Shown here in pieces: positions 51,563 to 61,653 of a DNA stretch of 64,000 bases (within the stretch, counting starts at the first letter, position 1; each line of letters opens with the position of its first letter). A program made the translations under genes and the position numbers. The notes below the pieces were generated by a model. It saw nothing but the letters and a program-made list of their open reading frames with translations, did no database searches and had not been told where the DNA came from. Source of the stretch: Candidatus Manganitrophus sp. (GTDB lineage Bacteria > Nitrospirota > Nitrospiria > SBBL01 > Manganitrophaceae); contig CP114561.1 of NCBI GenBank assembly GCA_028865235.1, forward strand, positions 2,376,001 through 2,440,000, read 5' to 3'.

Positions 51563-54249
51563 CTATTCCTCTACTAAAATACCTTCCGAGTACTTCACGC
51601 CGGTGGTCTCCGGCATGTCACCCATATTGTGCTCGACAAACACGGGAACCGTGTTCAGGTCGATGGCATCGGCGACGCTGATGTCGAGGGTGCCCGGATC
51701 GGAAACGACATCCAGGAACTGACTGACCTCGAGCGGTTTGATCAGGTAGCTCTTGGTCGCGTCCTCGGCATCGGTGACCTGAGTGCCGGCCGGGATGTTG
51801 ATGATCTTGTCGGAAATTTCATCGGTCATCACATGGCCGTTCTTGAAGAGTTCATGGAAAAGATCGGGCAATCCATGCATCCAGCCGTCATACTGAAGAG
51901 AGAGACTTCTCCTCTCCCGCATTGTTGTCCAGCGTGATCGGCTGCAGACGGATCGGATCGCTCAGCAGGACGTAGTTGCTGTTCGCGTCGAGTAAGAACT
52001 GCTGTGCGCCCCAACCGGTCCCTTCCTGAGCATACTCCCAGTTGAACTGCACCGGCCGAATGGTCGGATCGGTGGGAATACCCCATTGATCGACGGTGAC
52101 TGGCGTGCCATCCGCTTGAAGCGGTCTGTCGTCGGTAAAGTCGTTCGGCGTGCCGTTATTATCATAGGCCTGCAGACCCCATTCGCCGTTGGTGACGACG
52201 GTCGGCGTGGCGCTTTCATCCACATCCGGGGTATTGGGATCATCCGAGAGATACTGTAACAGGAGGAAGTTTGCACCGGCGCTCGTAACGAATGTGTAAC
52301 GCACATCTTGCCGCCAAGGGGAGCGGAGATAATCAGCCCCCGAAGGAAGCATCGATGCAACGTTGGTCGGATTGGCGGCGCTCTGCAGCTCAATCATCAC
52401 GTCATAAGCGTTTGCATCCATGACGCTGTTGTTTTTACGGCGCACGATGAAGTTGGCCCCGTGGCTGTTGATGTAATACTCACGTCCCGGATCCGGGGTA
52501 AAGGCTACATCTCCGGTGCCGAACTCCGGCGTCCAGGTGCTCTCATCGAAACCGGTCAACTCTTTCTGCACCCAGCCGGTCGTGGTGGTCGGTCCGCCGA
52601 ATTCTCCTGTGTAGGAGATGTAAATGGAGCCGCCGATATCGACAAAAAGGTCGGTGCCGTCGGTTTCAGCAAGCTTTACGGCGGGGCTGATCGGTGTCAT
52701 CCCTCCCGGGGTGCCGGGCTCGGGGAACTGAGCCTTATAGAAACCGACGCCGTTATAGCCGCTCAAGCCGGGATCGGCGTTGAGATAGACGTAATTCTCC
52801 GGCATATTGTTGACATTATCCCAACGGCCGATGTTGACGAATTTGCGGTCGCCTTCGCTCACCACCAGCATGTCGAAATCAGCGAAAGTAGAAAATGATC
52901 CGCTGGTGCAGATCGGGTTGTTTGGATCGAAGCGGTCGATCCATCCGTCGCAGGCCTGCCACGTCGACCCATTATGAAGAAGGTTAAAGTGTTTATTGAT
53001 CCAGGTTTCGACGGCGATCCCTCTGATGTCGTTCAGGGCGCCCGGCACCAGCGTTCGCTTGGTGAAGGTTCCGTCAAACTGTTCTGCGACGGTGTAGGTC
53101 TCTGCAGTATCCTGATTGCCCCGGTCTTGACGTTTGACGGTGGTTCCGGCGGGAACCGCTCCGTTGCCGGCCCAGAGCTGATGCCGGCCTTGCCACGCGC
53201 CGTAGTAGGCGAACTGGCGGTGTCCCTCGGTGTCGGTGAACTCCACCGGGAAACCGAACGACTTGGTCTTCATGACATCCTGTCCGGTTACACTGTCGAA
53301 CATCCCATACCGGTGAGTCATCTCGGTGATGGAGGTCCGGTCTTTGTACTGGACGGCACCCGCACCTTTTTGAATGGCGAGATGGGTCGTGTTATAGGCA
53401 TATTTCGCCTCCACCGGGTCCGGCGTGCAGTTAGGCTGATTGCAGCTCTCGAAATCGGGGAACATCACCTTCCCGAATCCTTCTGTCTCTGACCGGTTCA
53501 TGACCGCCTTCATCTGATGGCTGCCACCTGGGCCGCCCGGGCTGCTCTCATTGATCTTAATGACCGCACGGCCGTCTGCGTCGATGTCGGCGGATGCTGC
53601 GAAGAAGTCGGAAGCCGAGTCGCCGAACCGGACATTCAACGTCCAGACGCCGTAATCACTGTAAGAGCCATCCTCTCGACGCGTGGCCGACTGAAAGATC
53701 TTAAATTCGCCTTTGATCAACTGAGTGAATCCATCTCTCGTCTCCTCGATCCAGAGCCGGACGCGATTGACGTCTTGGCCGTCCTCCTCGATCATCGCCG
53801 AGTCAACCACCCACGGCTCGAGCGATTTTGTCTCAATACCGTTCTGCTCGTCCTGGAAGGCCACCATCGCTTTATAAGGACCTTGATTCACGTTGGCCTC
53901 GTCGGCGTAGTTCGTCTGGGCCAGCGCCGAGAGGACCTGTTCGATGATATCGAACTGTTCCAAGGTGTGCTCATTAACGAACTTTACCGTCTGCGCTTTG
54001 CTGTAGTCGGTATTCGGGTCGGTGGCGGCCTGTTTCAACGCGGAAAGCTTCGATCTGAGGCCGGGCTTGGTGACCCCTCCGACGGTTCCGGAAAGATTGG
54101 TCGGCACCGCCGAAATTTCGGTCGGCACCTCGAAACCGGCCGACTGAAGACCCCCCCCGCCCCCGGATGAACTTCCCCCCGCCGCCGCAGGCAGCCAGAC
54201 TGAGGCTCAAGATCAATGAAGCCGAAGCCACTGCAAGTAACCTATTCAT
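51563..54249 (-). CDS. Large lipoprotein of unknown function under riboswitch control, frameshifted
   Basis: About 895 residues when corrected. The start MNRLLAVASASLILSLSLAAC is a lipoprotein signal. The lipidated Cys is followed by a Gly/Ser-rich linker, then PTEISAVPTNLSGTVGG. The body is rich in Asp, Gly, Thr and aromatic residues and beta-strand patterns, such as SIYISYTGEFGGPTTT and TFVTSAGANFLLLQYL, with a few Cys (CNQPNC). I recognise no family. Frame changes lie at the C8 run near 54157 and near 51910; the tail ends GVKYSEGILVEE. A c-di-GMP riboswitch and terminator sit upstream, suggesting a surface or attachment role. Confidence 0.75.
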
Positions 54250-54328
54250 GTGTTGTCTCCTGTGTGTGTTTCTCAAGTTGTTTTCTCGGACGACCTGAAA
54301 CGGGCAGCATCTCGTTTGCATCCTTGCA

Positions 54329-54366
54329 AAATAAAAAAGCCCATTTCCAAACTCTAGAAATGGGCT
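54329..54366 (-). terminator. Riboswitch-controlled intrinsic terminator
   Basis: On the minus strand AGCCCATTTC pairs with GAAATGGGCT and is followed by TTTTTTATTTT. It lies between the aptamer and the lipoprotein start and is the likely expression platform. Confidence 0.85.
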
Positions 54367-54399
54367 GCGCAATAAATAAGGATAGAGCGATTCTTATTT

Positions 54400-54500
54400 A
54401 TCCAGGGCAGCCCAACTAGCATGCCGGCGATTCCATTCGCCCGGCGAAGCCTTGAAGCTTTGCGCCCCAACCTTTCGGTTGGTTTGCCTTTATCTTGGAT
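54400..54500 (-). ncRNA. Cyclic-di-GMP-I (GEMM) riboswitch aptamer
   Basis: The minus strand shows the GEMM-I core: AAGGCAAACC, a stem capped by a GAAA tetraloop (ACCGAAAGGT), GGGGCGCAAAGC, a second stem with GCCGGGCG...CGCCGGC, and a closing GGGCTGCC. ATCCAAG and CTGGAT form helix P1. The tetraloop and its receptor arm are the class hallmark. The G that contacts the ligand in Vc2 appears kept, favouring c-di-GMP over cGAMP, though this rests on hand alignment. It would sense c-di-GMP and set read-through into the lipoprotein gene. Confidence 0.85.
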
Positions 54501-54607
54501 TCAGACTTTGTTCGTGGTAAAAGATACCAAAAAGTAATATTTTGTCAAGGGCGGAAGAGAAAAAAGAGACCTTTGACAAAGATTGTTCAATGCCGTAGTC
54601 TCAATGG

Positions 54608-55063
54608 ATGCAGAAACGGTTTGTATCCTCCTCCCTTTTTGTCATTTTTCTCCTCCAGGCGTTCTTCGGCTGCTCGCCGGCCCGGTTTCTTTCCAAACCG
54701 GAATGGCGCCTGCAAGGAATTCGGATCGACCGGATCGATCTTTCGGGGGCCTCGGTGGGTCTGGCTCTACGCATTATCAATCCGAACCCCGTCGGCGTGA
54801 CCGTCCGGCATCTGACGTATCAGTTTTATTTACATGAAGTGAAAATTGCGGAGGGAGAGATGACAACTCCCTTCGAGCTGCCGAGGCACGAATCGATCGA
54901 TGTTGTCCTGCCGGTGCAGATGAGTTTCAAAGAGGCGCGTGAGCTGGCGCCGCTATTGAGACAAAAAACGGAGGAGATCGACTATCGATTAGAGGGGGAG
55001 ATCACCTTGCAGGCAATGGGGACGGAGAAGCGTTTTCAGCTTCATCATGCTGGAAAGAGGTGA
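54608..55063 (+). CDS. LEA14/WHy-type lipoprotein
   Basis: A 151-residue protein with a lipoprotein signal (lipobox FFGC) and one LEA type 2 (WHy) beta-sandwich domain. The pattern IRIDRIDLSGASVGLALRIINPNPVGVTV, with the NPNP motif, marks the family. Members are linked to desiccation or stress in plants and are of unknown role in bacteria. It lies alone on the plus strand between two minus-strand genes. Confidence 0.85.
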   Translation: MQKRFVSSSLFVIFLLQAFFGCSPARFLSKPEWRLQGIRIDRIDLSGASVGLALRIINPNPVGVTVRHLTYQFYLHEVKIAEGEMTTPFELPRHESIDVVLPVQMSFKEARELAPLLRQKTEEIDYRLEGEITLQAMGTEKRFQLHHAGKR

Positions 55064-55074
55064 TCCGGAGGAGG

Positions 55075-56225
55075 TCACTCTTTACGGGCCTTAGGCGGGG
55101 TGAAGATTTCCTTGATGAGGAGTTCTCCGTAGCGGTGGATCTGCCACTCCCGAAGGGATGCGACTTCCCGGAGCGCCTCGATCGATTTCGGCGTCCGCTT
55201 GGCGATATCGCGCAGCACGCCGCTGGTGACCACCATGGCCGGCTCCACCCCTTCTTGCTCCGCCTGTTTGTTTCGCCACTCTTTCAAGCGGGTCAACAAT
55301 CGTTCTTGTTCGGGAGTAAACGGGGCGCTGCCGTTTCGCTCGACTTTCGGAAGCGGATCGGTCGTTGTCAGTCCTTTTGCCACGGCATTCAGCCAGAGGG
55401 CCGGATTTCGAAAGACCGGCGCCGTTTCCCTGGGGAAAAGCCGCTTCAAATCCTCCTCGGATCGGGGCGATTCTTTGGCCATCTTAATGAGATCATCATT
55501 GGAGATGATTTTAAACGGCGGGCGGTTTCTTTTTTAGCCAGCTGGTTGCGCACTACGGCGAGCTCTCGCAAAATTTTTTGAGAAGCGGCGGGGAGGACGC
55601 GCGCCCCTTTGATGCGCAGGTAATCATCCGGCTCGAAGGTTTTCCCGCTCCAGGTGATCGCTTCCAGCAGCCGGCATTCCTCTTCGATTTGGTCCATCCT
55701 CCCTTTTTCCGCGATTTCCTTTTTCAGAAGCTCGTAGAGCGGAACCAAGTAAGCGGTGTCTTGGGCGGCGTAATCCAATTGATCCTTCGGAAGGGGACGG
55801 ATCGACCAGTTCGATTTTTGATGGGTTTTCGAAAGGTTTAATTGGAAATAACGCGCAATCAGATTCTGAAGGGAGAATTCTCGAACTCCCAACGCGCGCG
55901 CCGCCAAGGCGGTGTCGAAGATCGGGCCGATGTTGAACCCGAAGTCGCGCTTCAACGACACCAGATCATAATCGGCGCCGTGAAAAATTTTTAAGATCGA
56001 TCGCTCTTCGAGAAGCGCGCCGAGCGGTTCCACCGTTTCAAGAAGGAGCGGATCGAAGATGAAGTGCCGCTCCGCTCCGGAAATCTGAATAAGACTGACC
56101 CTCTCCTGATAGCTGTAGAGGGAGTCCCCCTCCGTGTCGACGCCGATGATAGGGGCGCCGCGCAAGGCATCAATCGCTTCGCGGAAGGCGTCCGGTGTGG
56201 TGATGTAGTCGTAATGAAAATCCAT
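55075..56225 (-). CDS. rnd: Ribonuclease D, one frameshift
   Basis: RNase D trims tRNA 3' ends. The DEDDy exonuclease motifs are VDTEGDS, FHGADYD and YAAQDTAYL at residues about 30, 85 and 155. The C-terminal part, in a shifted frame from about 55530, is the HRDC helical domain (TPEQERLLTRLKEWRNKQAE). The break is near a run of six T by 55532; the corrected join reads LAKKRNRPPFKIISNDDLI. Corrected length is about 383 residues, typical for the family. Confidence 0.9.
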
Positions 56226-56248
56226 TTCAGTCTGACAGTCCAGTTTGG

Positions 56249-56755
56249 TTATGCCTCTTTTAAGAGTTGTTGCAATGCTTCCTGGAATTCCCGGCGTTCG
56301 AAGAAGCCTCCGCTAAAATGATGCAGGACCCGCTCCCCCTTTTTATTCAATAGAAAGAGGGTGGGGGTGAACTGCGCTCCGAATCGGGTGGAGATCCGAT
56401 CGTTCGGATCGTAGAGGACGGGAAAATTGAAAACATCGGGGTGTGATTTTACATAGCCCCGGATGTTCGCCTCCGAATCTTTAAACCCGATGGCAATGAC
56501 CTGAAACGACTTTCCCTTCATCTTTTCTGTGAGGTCGCGAACCTTCGGCAGCTCATGCTGGCAGGTCCCGCACCAGGAGGCCCAGAAGATAAGCAGGGTC
56601 GGCTTATCGAGCAGGTCTTTGTCGGTGTATTTTTTCCCGTCGAGGGAAAGAAGCTCAAACGGCGGGACTTTGGGGCCGCCGGCATCCGCGTGGACCCCTC
56701 CCATCAAGAAAAGGGAGAAGAGAAGCACCATCACGAAGGAAAGGCTCTTTCTCAT
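56249..56755 (-). CDS. TlpA-family thioredoxin-like protein, exported
   Basis: A 168-residue protein with a signal peptide (MRKSLSFVMVLLFSLFLMGGVHA) and a thioredoxin fold with active-site WCGTC. PTLLIFWASWC and FGAQFTPTLFLLNKKG (cis-proline) match the TlpA/ResA group, which reduces disulfides in periplasmic proteins such as apocytochromes. It sits in minus-strand order after rnd; no cytochrome gene is near. Confidence 0.9.
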   Translation of the reverse strand: MRKSLSFVMVLLFSLFLMGGVHADAGGPKVPPFELLSLDGKKYTDKDLLDKPTLLIFWASWCGTCQHELPKVRDLTEKMKGKSFQVIAIGFKDSEANIRGYVKSHPDVFNFPVLYDPNDRISTRFGAQFTPTLFLLNKKGERVLHHFSGGFFERREFQEALQQLLKEA

Positions 56756-56831
56756 CTGATTTCCTCCTTTATTTCGGTCTTACTCGTTTTTATCACAGCC
56801 CCCGCCCTTTCGCAAGCTGCCTTACGTAGAT

Positions 56832-57962
56832 CTAAGGGCGCTTTCCGAGGAGACCCTGAGGACGGAAGATCATCATGACCACCAGCGCCGCGCCGAAAAT
56901 CAGCATCCGATAACTCGCCAGGCCCCGGAGAAGCTCGGGCAAGACGGTCAGGAGGAAAGCGCCGAGGATCGCGCCGGGAAGACTCCCCATCCCCCCCAAT
57001 ACGACCATCGAGAGGACCCGGACCGATTCGAGAAAGGTAAAGCTCTCCGGCGAGACAAACGTATACTTGGCCGCAAAGAAGACCCCCGCCACCCCGGCGA
57101 TCCCGGCGCCCAATGCGAAGGCGAGGACTTTCATCTGGGTCGTGTTGATTCCCATCGCTGCCGCGGCGAGCTCATCCTCCCGGATCGCGATCCAGGCCCG
57201 GCCGATTTGGGAATGGGTCAATCGGTAGATGGCCAGGACCGTGACGAGGAGGAGGGCGAGAACGAGGTAATAAAAATGAATCGGCTGACGGAGGACGAAT
57301 CCGGGCAGCTCCGGCCGCCCGATACTCAAGATTCCATTTGGGCCGCTCGTGACCGAGTCCCAGTTGTTGAAGACCAGGTAAATGATCTGGACGAATCCGA
57401 GGGTCACGATCGCCAGATAATCCCCCCGGAGGCGCAGCGTGATCATCCCGAGGATCACGCCGAACGCGGCGGCAATCGCCCCGCCGAGCGGAAGACCGAG
57501 CCAGAAAGAGAGGCCGATGCCGGTGGAGAGGAGGGCATAAACATAGGCCCCGATCCCATAGAAGGCGGCGTAACCGAGATCGAGAAGACCGGCGTAACCG
57601 ACCGTGATGTTCAGCCCGACCGCCAGCAATGCGTAGAGTCCCGCCAGGCTCAGGATATCGATATAGTAGTTGTTCAGAAAAAGAGGAAGGACGAGGAAGA
57701 GGGCGCCCCCTCCGGCGAAGAGCGCCGTCCGATTCACCCGGGCGATCGTCTCTCCAATTTCCCTCACCCGCCTTCGAAAGAAGGTCATTCCGGTATGGAG
57801 AGGCTCGCTCCTCCCCCAGATCATCATCCCCTGCCAGAAGATCCCGCCGGCCGCCAGGATCAAGGCGAGCTTCCCCGCCTCTTGCCACCCCATGAAGGGA
57901 AGGGTGAGCAGCCCCATCCAGAGGCCGATCAATAGCGAATTCTTTAACACGGAGATCGACAA
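56832..57962 (-). CDS. livM: Branched-chain amino acid ABC transporter permease LivM
   Basis: A 376-residue permease with about ten membrane helices. Family motifs are LNITVGYAGLLDLGYAAFYGIGAYVYALL, LRLRGDYLAIVTLGFVQI and the EAA-like loop ELAAAAMGINTTQMKVLAFALGAGIAG. It lies 13 bases downstream of livH. Downstream the usual livG and livF are missing; they appear 18 kb away. The frame is intact. Confidence 0.94.
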   Translation of the reverse strand: MSISVLKNSLLIGLWMGLLTLPFMGWQEAGKLALILAAGGIFWQGMMIWGRSEPLHTGMTFFRRRVREIGETIARVNRTALFAGGGALFLVLPLFLNNYYIDILSLAGLYALLAVGLNITVGYAGLLDLGYAAFYGIGAYVYALLSTGIGLSFWLGLPLGGAIAAAFGVILGMITLRLRGDYLAIVTLGFVQIIYLVFNNWDSVTSGPNGILSIGRPELPGFVLRQPIHFYYLVLALLLVTVLAIYRLTHSQIGRAWIAIREDELAAAAMGINTTQMKVLAFALGAGIAGVAGVFFAAKYTFVSPESFTFLESVRVLSMVVLGGMGSLPGAILGAFLLTVLPELLRGLASYRMLIFGAALVVMMIFRPQGLLGKRP

Positions 57963-57975
57963 ATGATTCCTTTGA

Positions 57976-58882
57976 TCACGCCCGTTCCGGGACCTTTTCG
58001 CCGAGCAGGCCCGAGGGACGGAAGATGAGGACGAAGATTAAAATCAAAAAGGCGAAGCCGTCTTTAAATTCGCTGGAGATGTAGGCGGCGCCGAGGCTTT
58101 CGACCAGTCCCAGCAGCAGCCCGCCGACCATGGCGCCCGGGATATTCCCGATCCCGCCGAGGACCGCCGCGGTGAAGGCTTTGATGCCGGCGACGTAGCC
58201 GATAAAAAAATGGACCACCCCGTAATACATCGCCACCATCACCCCGGCGACGGCGGCGAGGATCGACCCGATCGCAAAGGTGACCATGATGACCCGGTCG
58301 ATCGGGATGCCGCAGAGCGACGCCATCGTCTTGTCCTGCGCCGTCGCCCGCATTGCCTTCCCTAAGCGGGTCTTTCGAATAAAGAATTGCAGCGCCCCCA
58401 TCAGGACGACCGAAGCGAGGAGGATGAAGATCTGAATTCCGCTGATCGGAAGGCCCGCTTCGGCGATCGGACCGGTCGGAAGAATGTGGGGGAAAACCTT
58501 GTCGCCCGATCCCTGCGTCAACATCACATAGTTTTGAAGGAAAATCGACATCCCGATCGCCGAGATCAGCGGCGCGAGCCGGTGAGCGTGCCGGAGCGGC
58601 CGGTAGGCGATCCGCTCTAGGGTCATCCCATATCCGGCGCAGGTTACCGCCGAGCTCAGGAGAAAGGTCAGAATGAGCGAGAGGAACAAGATGCGATTCG
58701 GTCAGGCCGGCGACGGTGAAGAGGCCGAGGAAAATGATCCCGAGATAGGCGCCGATCATGTAGATCTCGCCGTGGGCGAAGTTGATCAGCCCCACGATGC
58801 CGTAGACCATCGTGTAGCCGAGCGCCACCAGCGCGTACACCGCGCCGAGCGTGAGGCCGTTGATCAATTGCTGTAAAAACAT
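57976..58882 (-). CDS. livH: Branched-chain amino acid ABC transporter permease LivH, one frameshift
   Basis: The partner permease. It opens [46 protein letters not shown] (shown here only as a family N-terminus) and continues, after a frame change near 58690, with [39 protein letters not shown] and [17 protein letters not shown]. Corrected length is about 302 residues. It starts next to the stop of the sterol-desaturase-like gene. Confidence 0.9.
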
Positions 58883-58883
58883 G

Positions 58884-59717
58884 TTAGGTCCTTATCTCTT
58901 TCGGGGTACTTTCGGCGATGGCGCTGCTACAGCCTCGGCCGAACGGCATCACCATCAGCTTCAAAAAAGTGCGGTCTTCCGGATTCGGGTATTCCTTCAA
59001 GCCGATGTTCAACCGCTCCTGCGGCGCCATCCGGTAGGTTCCGATCGACCGATCCCAAAACGAGAAGATCGTCGCGTAATTCGAATTGGTCTCCTCCGGA
59101 ACATCCGAGTGATGAACCCGGTGCATGTCGGGGGTGACGAAAACCCACCGCACGGCCGACTCCAACGGCTCCGGAATTTTGAAGTTGCTGTGTTGGAACT
59201 GCGCTGCGAGCAGCAGCGCTCCTTCGAAGATCACCACGGAGATCCAAGCCGGCCCTAAAAGAGCGATCGCCCCCAACCGCAGAAGAATCGACACGCCGAT
59301 CTCCGCCAGGTGAAACCGTGAGGCCGATGTGACATCGAGGTCCTGATCGGTGTGGTGGACTCGGTGGAGCCGCCAGAAGAGCGGCACCCGATGATACGCC
59401 ATGTGCCACAAATAGGTGACGAAGTCAAGGTAGAGCAGGGAAAGAAAAATATTCCAGCCGAGCCCCGCCGGGAAGAGATGGAGCAGCCCGATCCCGCGCG
59501 TCTCCAAAAACCGGGCGTAAGCGACGACCGCCCCGCCGAAGGCGATGCCGAGGAGGAGCGTGTTCCCCCCCGCGATCAGCAGATTCAGACCGTAGTGGCG
59601 AAAAATCGGATCGACCCGTTTTCGAAAAGGGAAGAGGTTCTCGATCGCCATGAACAGAAAGAGACCGGCGAAGCCGGCCAGGCCGCGCAGACCGGTGGGG
59701 GTTAAGAGAATATCCAT
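58884..59717 (-). CDS. Sterol desaturase / fatty acid hydroxylase family membrane protein
   Basis: A 277-residue integral membrane di-iron oxygenase. The three His boxes are WHMAYH, HRVHHTD and, near the C-terminus, MHRVHHSD. Four or five helices surround them. Family members hydroxylate or desaturate lipids, sterols or carotenoids; the substrate here is unknown. It directly precedes livH, so it is probably cotranscribed, though a functional link is not evident. The frame is intact. Confidence 0.9.
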   Translation of the reverse strand: MDILLTPTGLRGLAGFAGLFLFMAIENLFPFRKRVDPIFRHYGLNLLIAGGNTLLLGIAFGGAVVAYARFLETRGIGLLHLFPAGLGWNIFLSLLYLDFVTYLWHMAYHRVPLFWRLHRVHHTDQDLDVTSASRFHLAEIGVSILLRLGAIALLGPAWISVVIFEGALLLAAQFQHSNFKIPEPLESAVRWVFVTPDMHRVHHSDVPEETNSNYATIFSFWDRSIGTYRMAPQERLNIGLKEYPNPEDRTFLKLMVMPFGRGCSSAIAESTPKEIRT

Positions 59718-59779
59718 CGTTCTCTAGTAGATTTCACGGGTATTCAAGTCAACCTCTTTCCCAGAATGGGCAGAGTAAG

Positions 59780-60187
59780 TCATCTATCTCTTTCATCAAG
59801 TTTCGTTAAGGTTCTGATTTGATCGATGATTTTTTTAGCGATCTGCAATGATTCTTTTATTTCTTCCGGAGAGAATCTCGATTCCATAAAGGAGGGGTAG
59901 CGCTCTTCAACATAGTATTGAGTAATCTTTTGGCAAGGGTCGATATACGTGCTGAACGAAGGTCCATGAACAATGACTTCGTTGAGCAATAGAATGAGGT
60001 TATGGGTCTTTCGGAGTTTCCAGCCTTTGGAGAGAAGATATCCTTTGAGATATTTTTCGAGTGCTTGCTGGATATTAAAACCTGCACCTTCGAGATCGCC
60101 CGCATTGAGAAGAATTTCAACCCGCTTGATTTCTTTATCACCAATTCGAAACCAGTCTTTTGGATTAACCGAATCTTCACGCTGCAT
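59780..60187 (-). CDS. HEPN domain toxin of a HEPN/MNT pair
   Basis: A 135-residue HEPN protein: four helices with NIQQALEKYLKGYLLSKGW and the RKTHNL motif that holds the conserved His of the family's RNase site. Such toxins cleave RNA until the partner nucleotidyltransferase modifies them. It overlaps the upstream MNT gene by 11 bases. The frame is intact. Confidence 0.88.
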   Translation of the reverse strand: MQREDSVNPKDWFRIGDKEIKRVEILLNAGDLEGAGFNIQQALEKYLKGYLLSKGWKLRKTHNLILLLNEVIVHGPSFSTYIDPCQKITQYYVEERYPSFMESRFSPEEIKESLQIAKKIIDQIRTLTKLDERDR

Positions 60188-60509
60188 AGAGTGTACGGCC
60201 TCTTGTCAGGATCTCTCTGAAGAAAGGATCTTTCATGCCTTGTTGGTTTATTTCTTCTGGAGTGATAACAATCGGCTCAATGGAGACGCGCAATTTGGGG
60301 TCATAGATAATTTTTGATACAGCCACCCGCCGGTCAATCGGGCGCTCTTGCGTATCCTTGATGATGAGAAGGTCAATATCGCTGTCTTGATTCGGGGTTC
60401 CATAAGCGTAGGAGCCGAAGAGGATGATCTTTTCGGGCCGGTATCCCTTTACGATCTTTCCGATAATCTCGTCAATTAAATTTCGGAAACCTGTATCGTT
60501 GACCATCAT
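60177..60509 (-). CDS. MNT-type nucleotidyltransferase antitoxin
   Basis: A 110-residue minimal nucleotidyltransferase with ILFGSYAYGTPNQDSDIDLL, the GS-x9-DxD active site. In characterised HEPN/MNT pairs it adds nucleotides to the toxin and silences it. It starts right at the livK stop and overlaps the HEPN gene, forming a compact pair placed inside the liv gene order. Confidence 0.9.
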   Translation of the reverse strand: MMVNDTGFRNLIDEIIGKIVKGYRPEKIILFGSYAYGTPNQDSDIDLLIIKDTQERPIDRRVAVSKIIYDPKLRVSIEPIVITPEEINQQGMKDPFFREILTRGRTLYAA

Positions 60510-61653
60510 CTATCCCTGCGGCTTCCAAAACTCCTCGAACTTGCCGTTTTTAGTGATCCAGACGATGTAGGGGGACTTCTTGACGTCTCCCTTTTCGTCG
60601 AACTCGATGTGGCCGAGCGCCCCGTCATAGTTCACATTCCTCATGATCTCGGCGACCCGCTTCCCATCTTTGATCTTTCCCTCCTTCTCGGCTTCCGCGA
60701 GCGCAGTCAGAAGGATGTTTGCGGCGTCATAGGAGTAGATGGCGTAGGGGGCGAGCTCATTTCCATGTTTGGCCTTGTATTTTTCCAAAAAATCCTTTTG
60801 CCTCCGGCATGTTTTCGGGATCGGGGGTGAAGGTGAGATAGGTTCCTTCCGCCGCCGCTCCGGCGATCTCGATAAACTTCGGATCGATGACCCCGTCGCC
60901 GCTGAGCATCGGGGCGGTGAGGCCGACCTCTTTCGCCTGCTTGGCGAGCTGTCCCCCTTCCGGAAAGACCCCGCCGAAGAAAAAGAGCTCCGGATTCTTC
61001 CCTTTGATCGAGGTAAGGATGCCCCGGAAATCTTTGTCTCCCTGGGTGATCCCATCGAACGAGACAACCTCGCTCTCCGGATAGGCGGCGAGACTCTTCC
61101 GGAACTCCTCGGCCAGCCCCTGGCCGTAGGTCGTCTTGTCGTGGAGGATGGCCACTCTCTTTAACTTGAGTTGTCCTCCGACGAAGTCGGCAGCCACCTT
61201 CCCCTGCTGATCATCCCGGCCGCAGACGCGGAAGACGTTCCAGAACCCTTGATCGGTCAATCTTGGATTGGTTGAGGCGGGGGTGATCATCGGAACACCG
61301 GCGGAATTGTAGACAGCCGAGGCGGGGATCGACGCGCTCGAATTAAAATGTCCGACCATCCCGACGATGCCGGAATTCACCAGCTTGTTCGCCACTGAAA
61401 CCGCCTGCTTCGGATCGTGTTGATCGTCGCCGACTTCCAGGCGGAGCTTCTTCCCGTTGATCCCGCCGCGCGCGTTCCACTCCTCCACCGCCAGGCGTGC
61501 CCCCCGCTCGACATCCCCACCGAGCTTGCTCTGATCGCCGGTCATCGGGCCGGCGACGCCGATGACAATCTCGGACGGACCCTCGGCCCCCTTCTGGCAG
61601 CCGGCGAGGACGCTTGCGAAGATTGCGATTAAAAGAAAAGCTGCTCGAACCAT
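60510..61653 (-). CDS. livK: Branched-chain amino acid ABC transporter substrate-binding lipoprotein (LivK-type), one frameshift
   Basis: A ~380-residue type I periplasmic binding protein anchored by a lipobox (LAGC). Typical stretches are IVIGVAGPMTGDQSKLGGD, MVGHFNSSASIPASAVY, AILHDKTTYGQGLAEEF and LSGDGVIDPKFIEIAG. The frame shifts near 60795 and continues with FLEKYKAKHG, YSYDAANILL and GHIEFDEKGD to the end. It overlaps the PBP gene by 25 bases. It probably feeds LivHM and LivGF. Confidence 0.9.
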
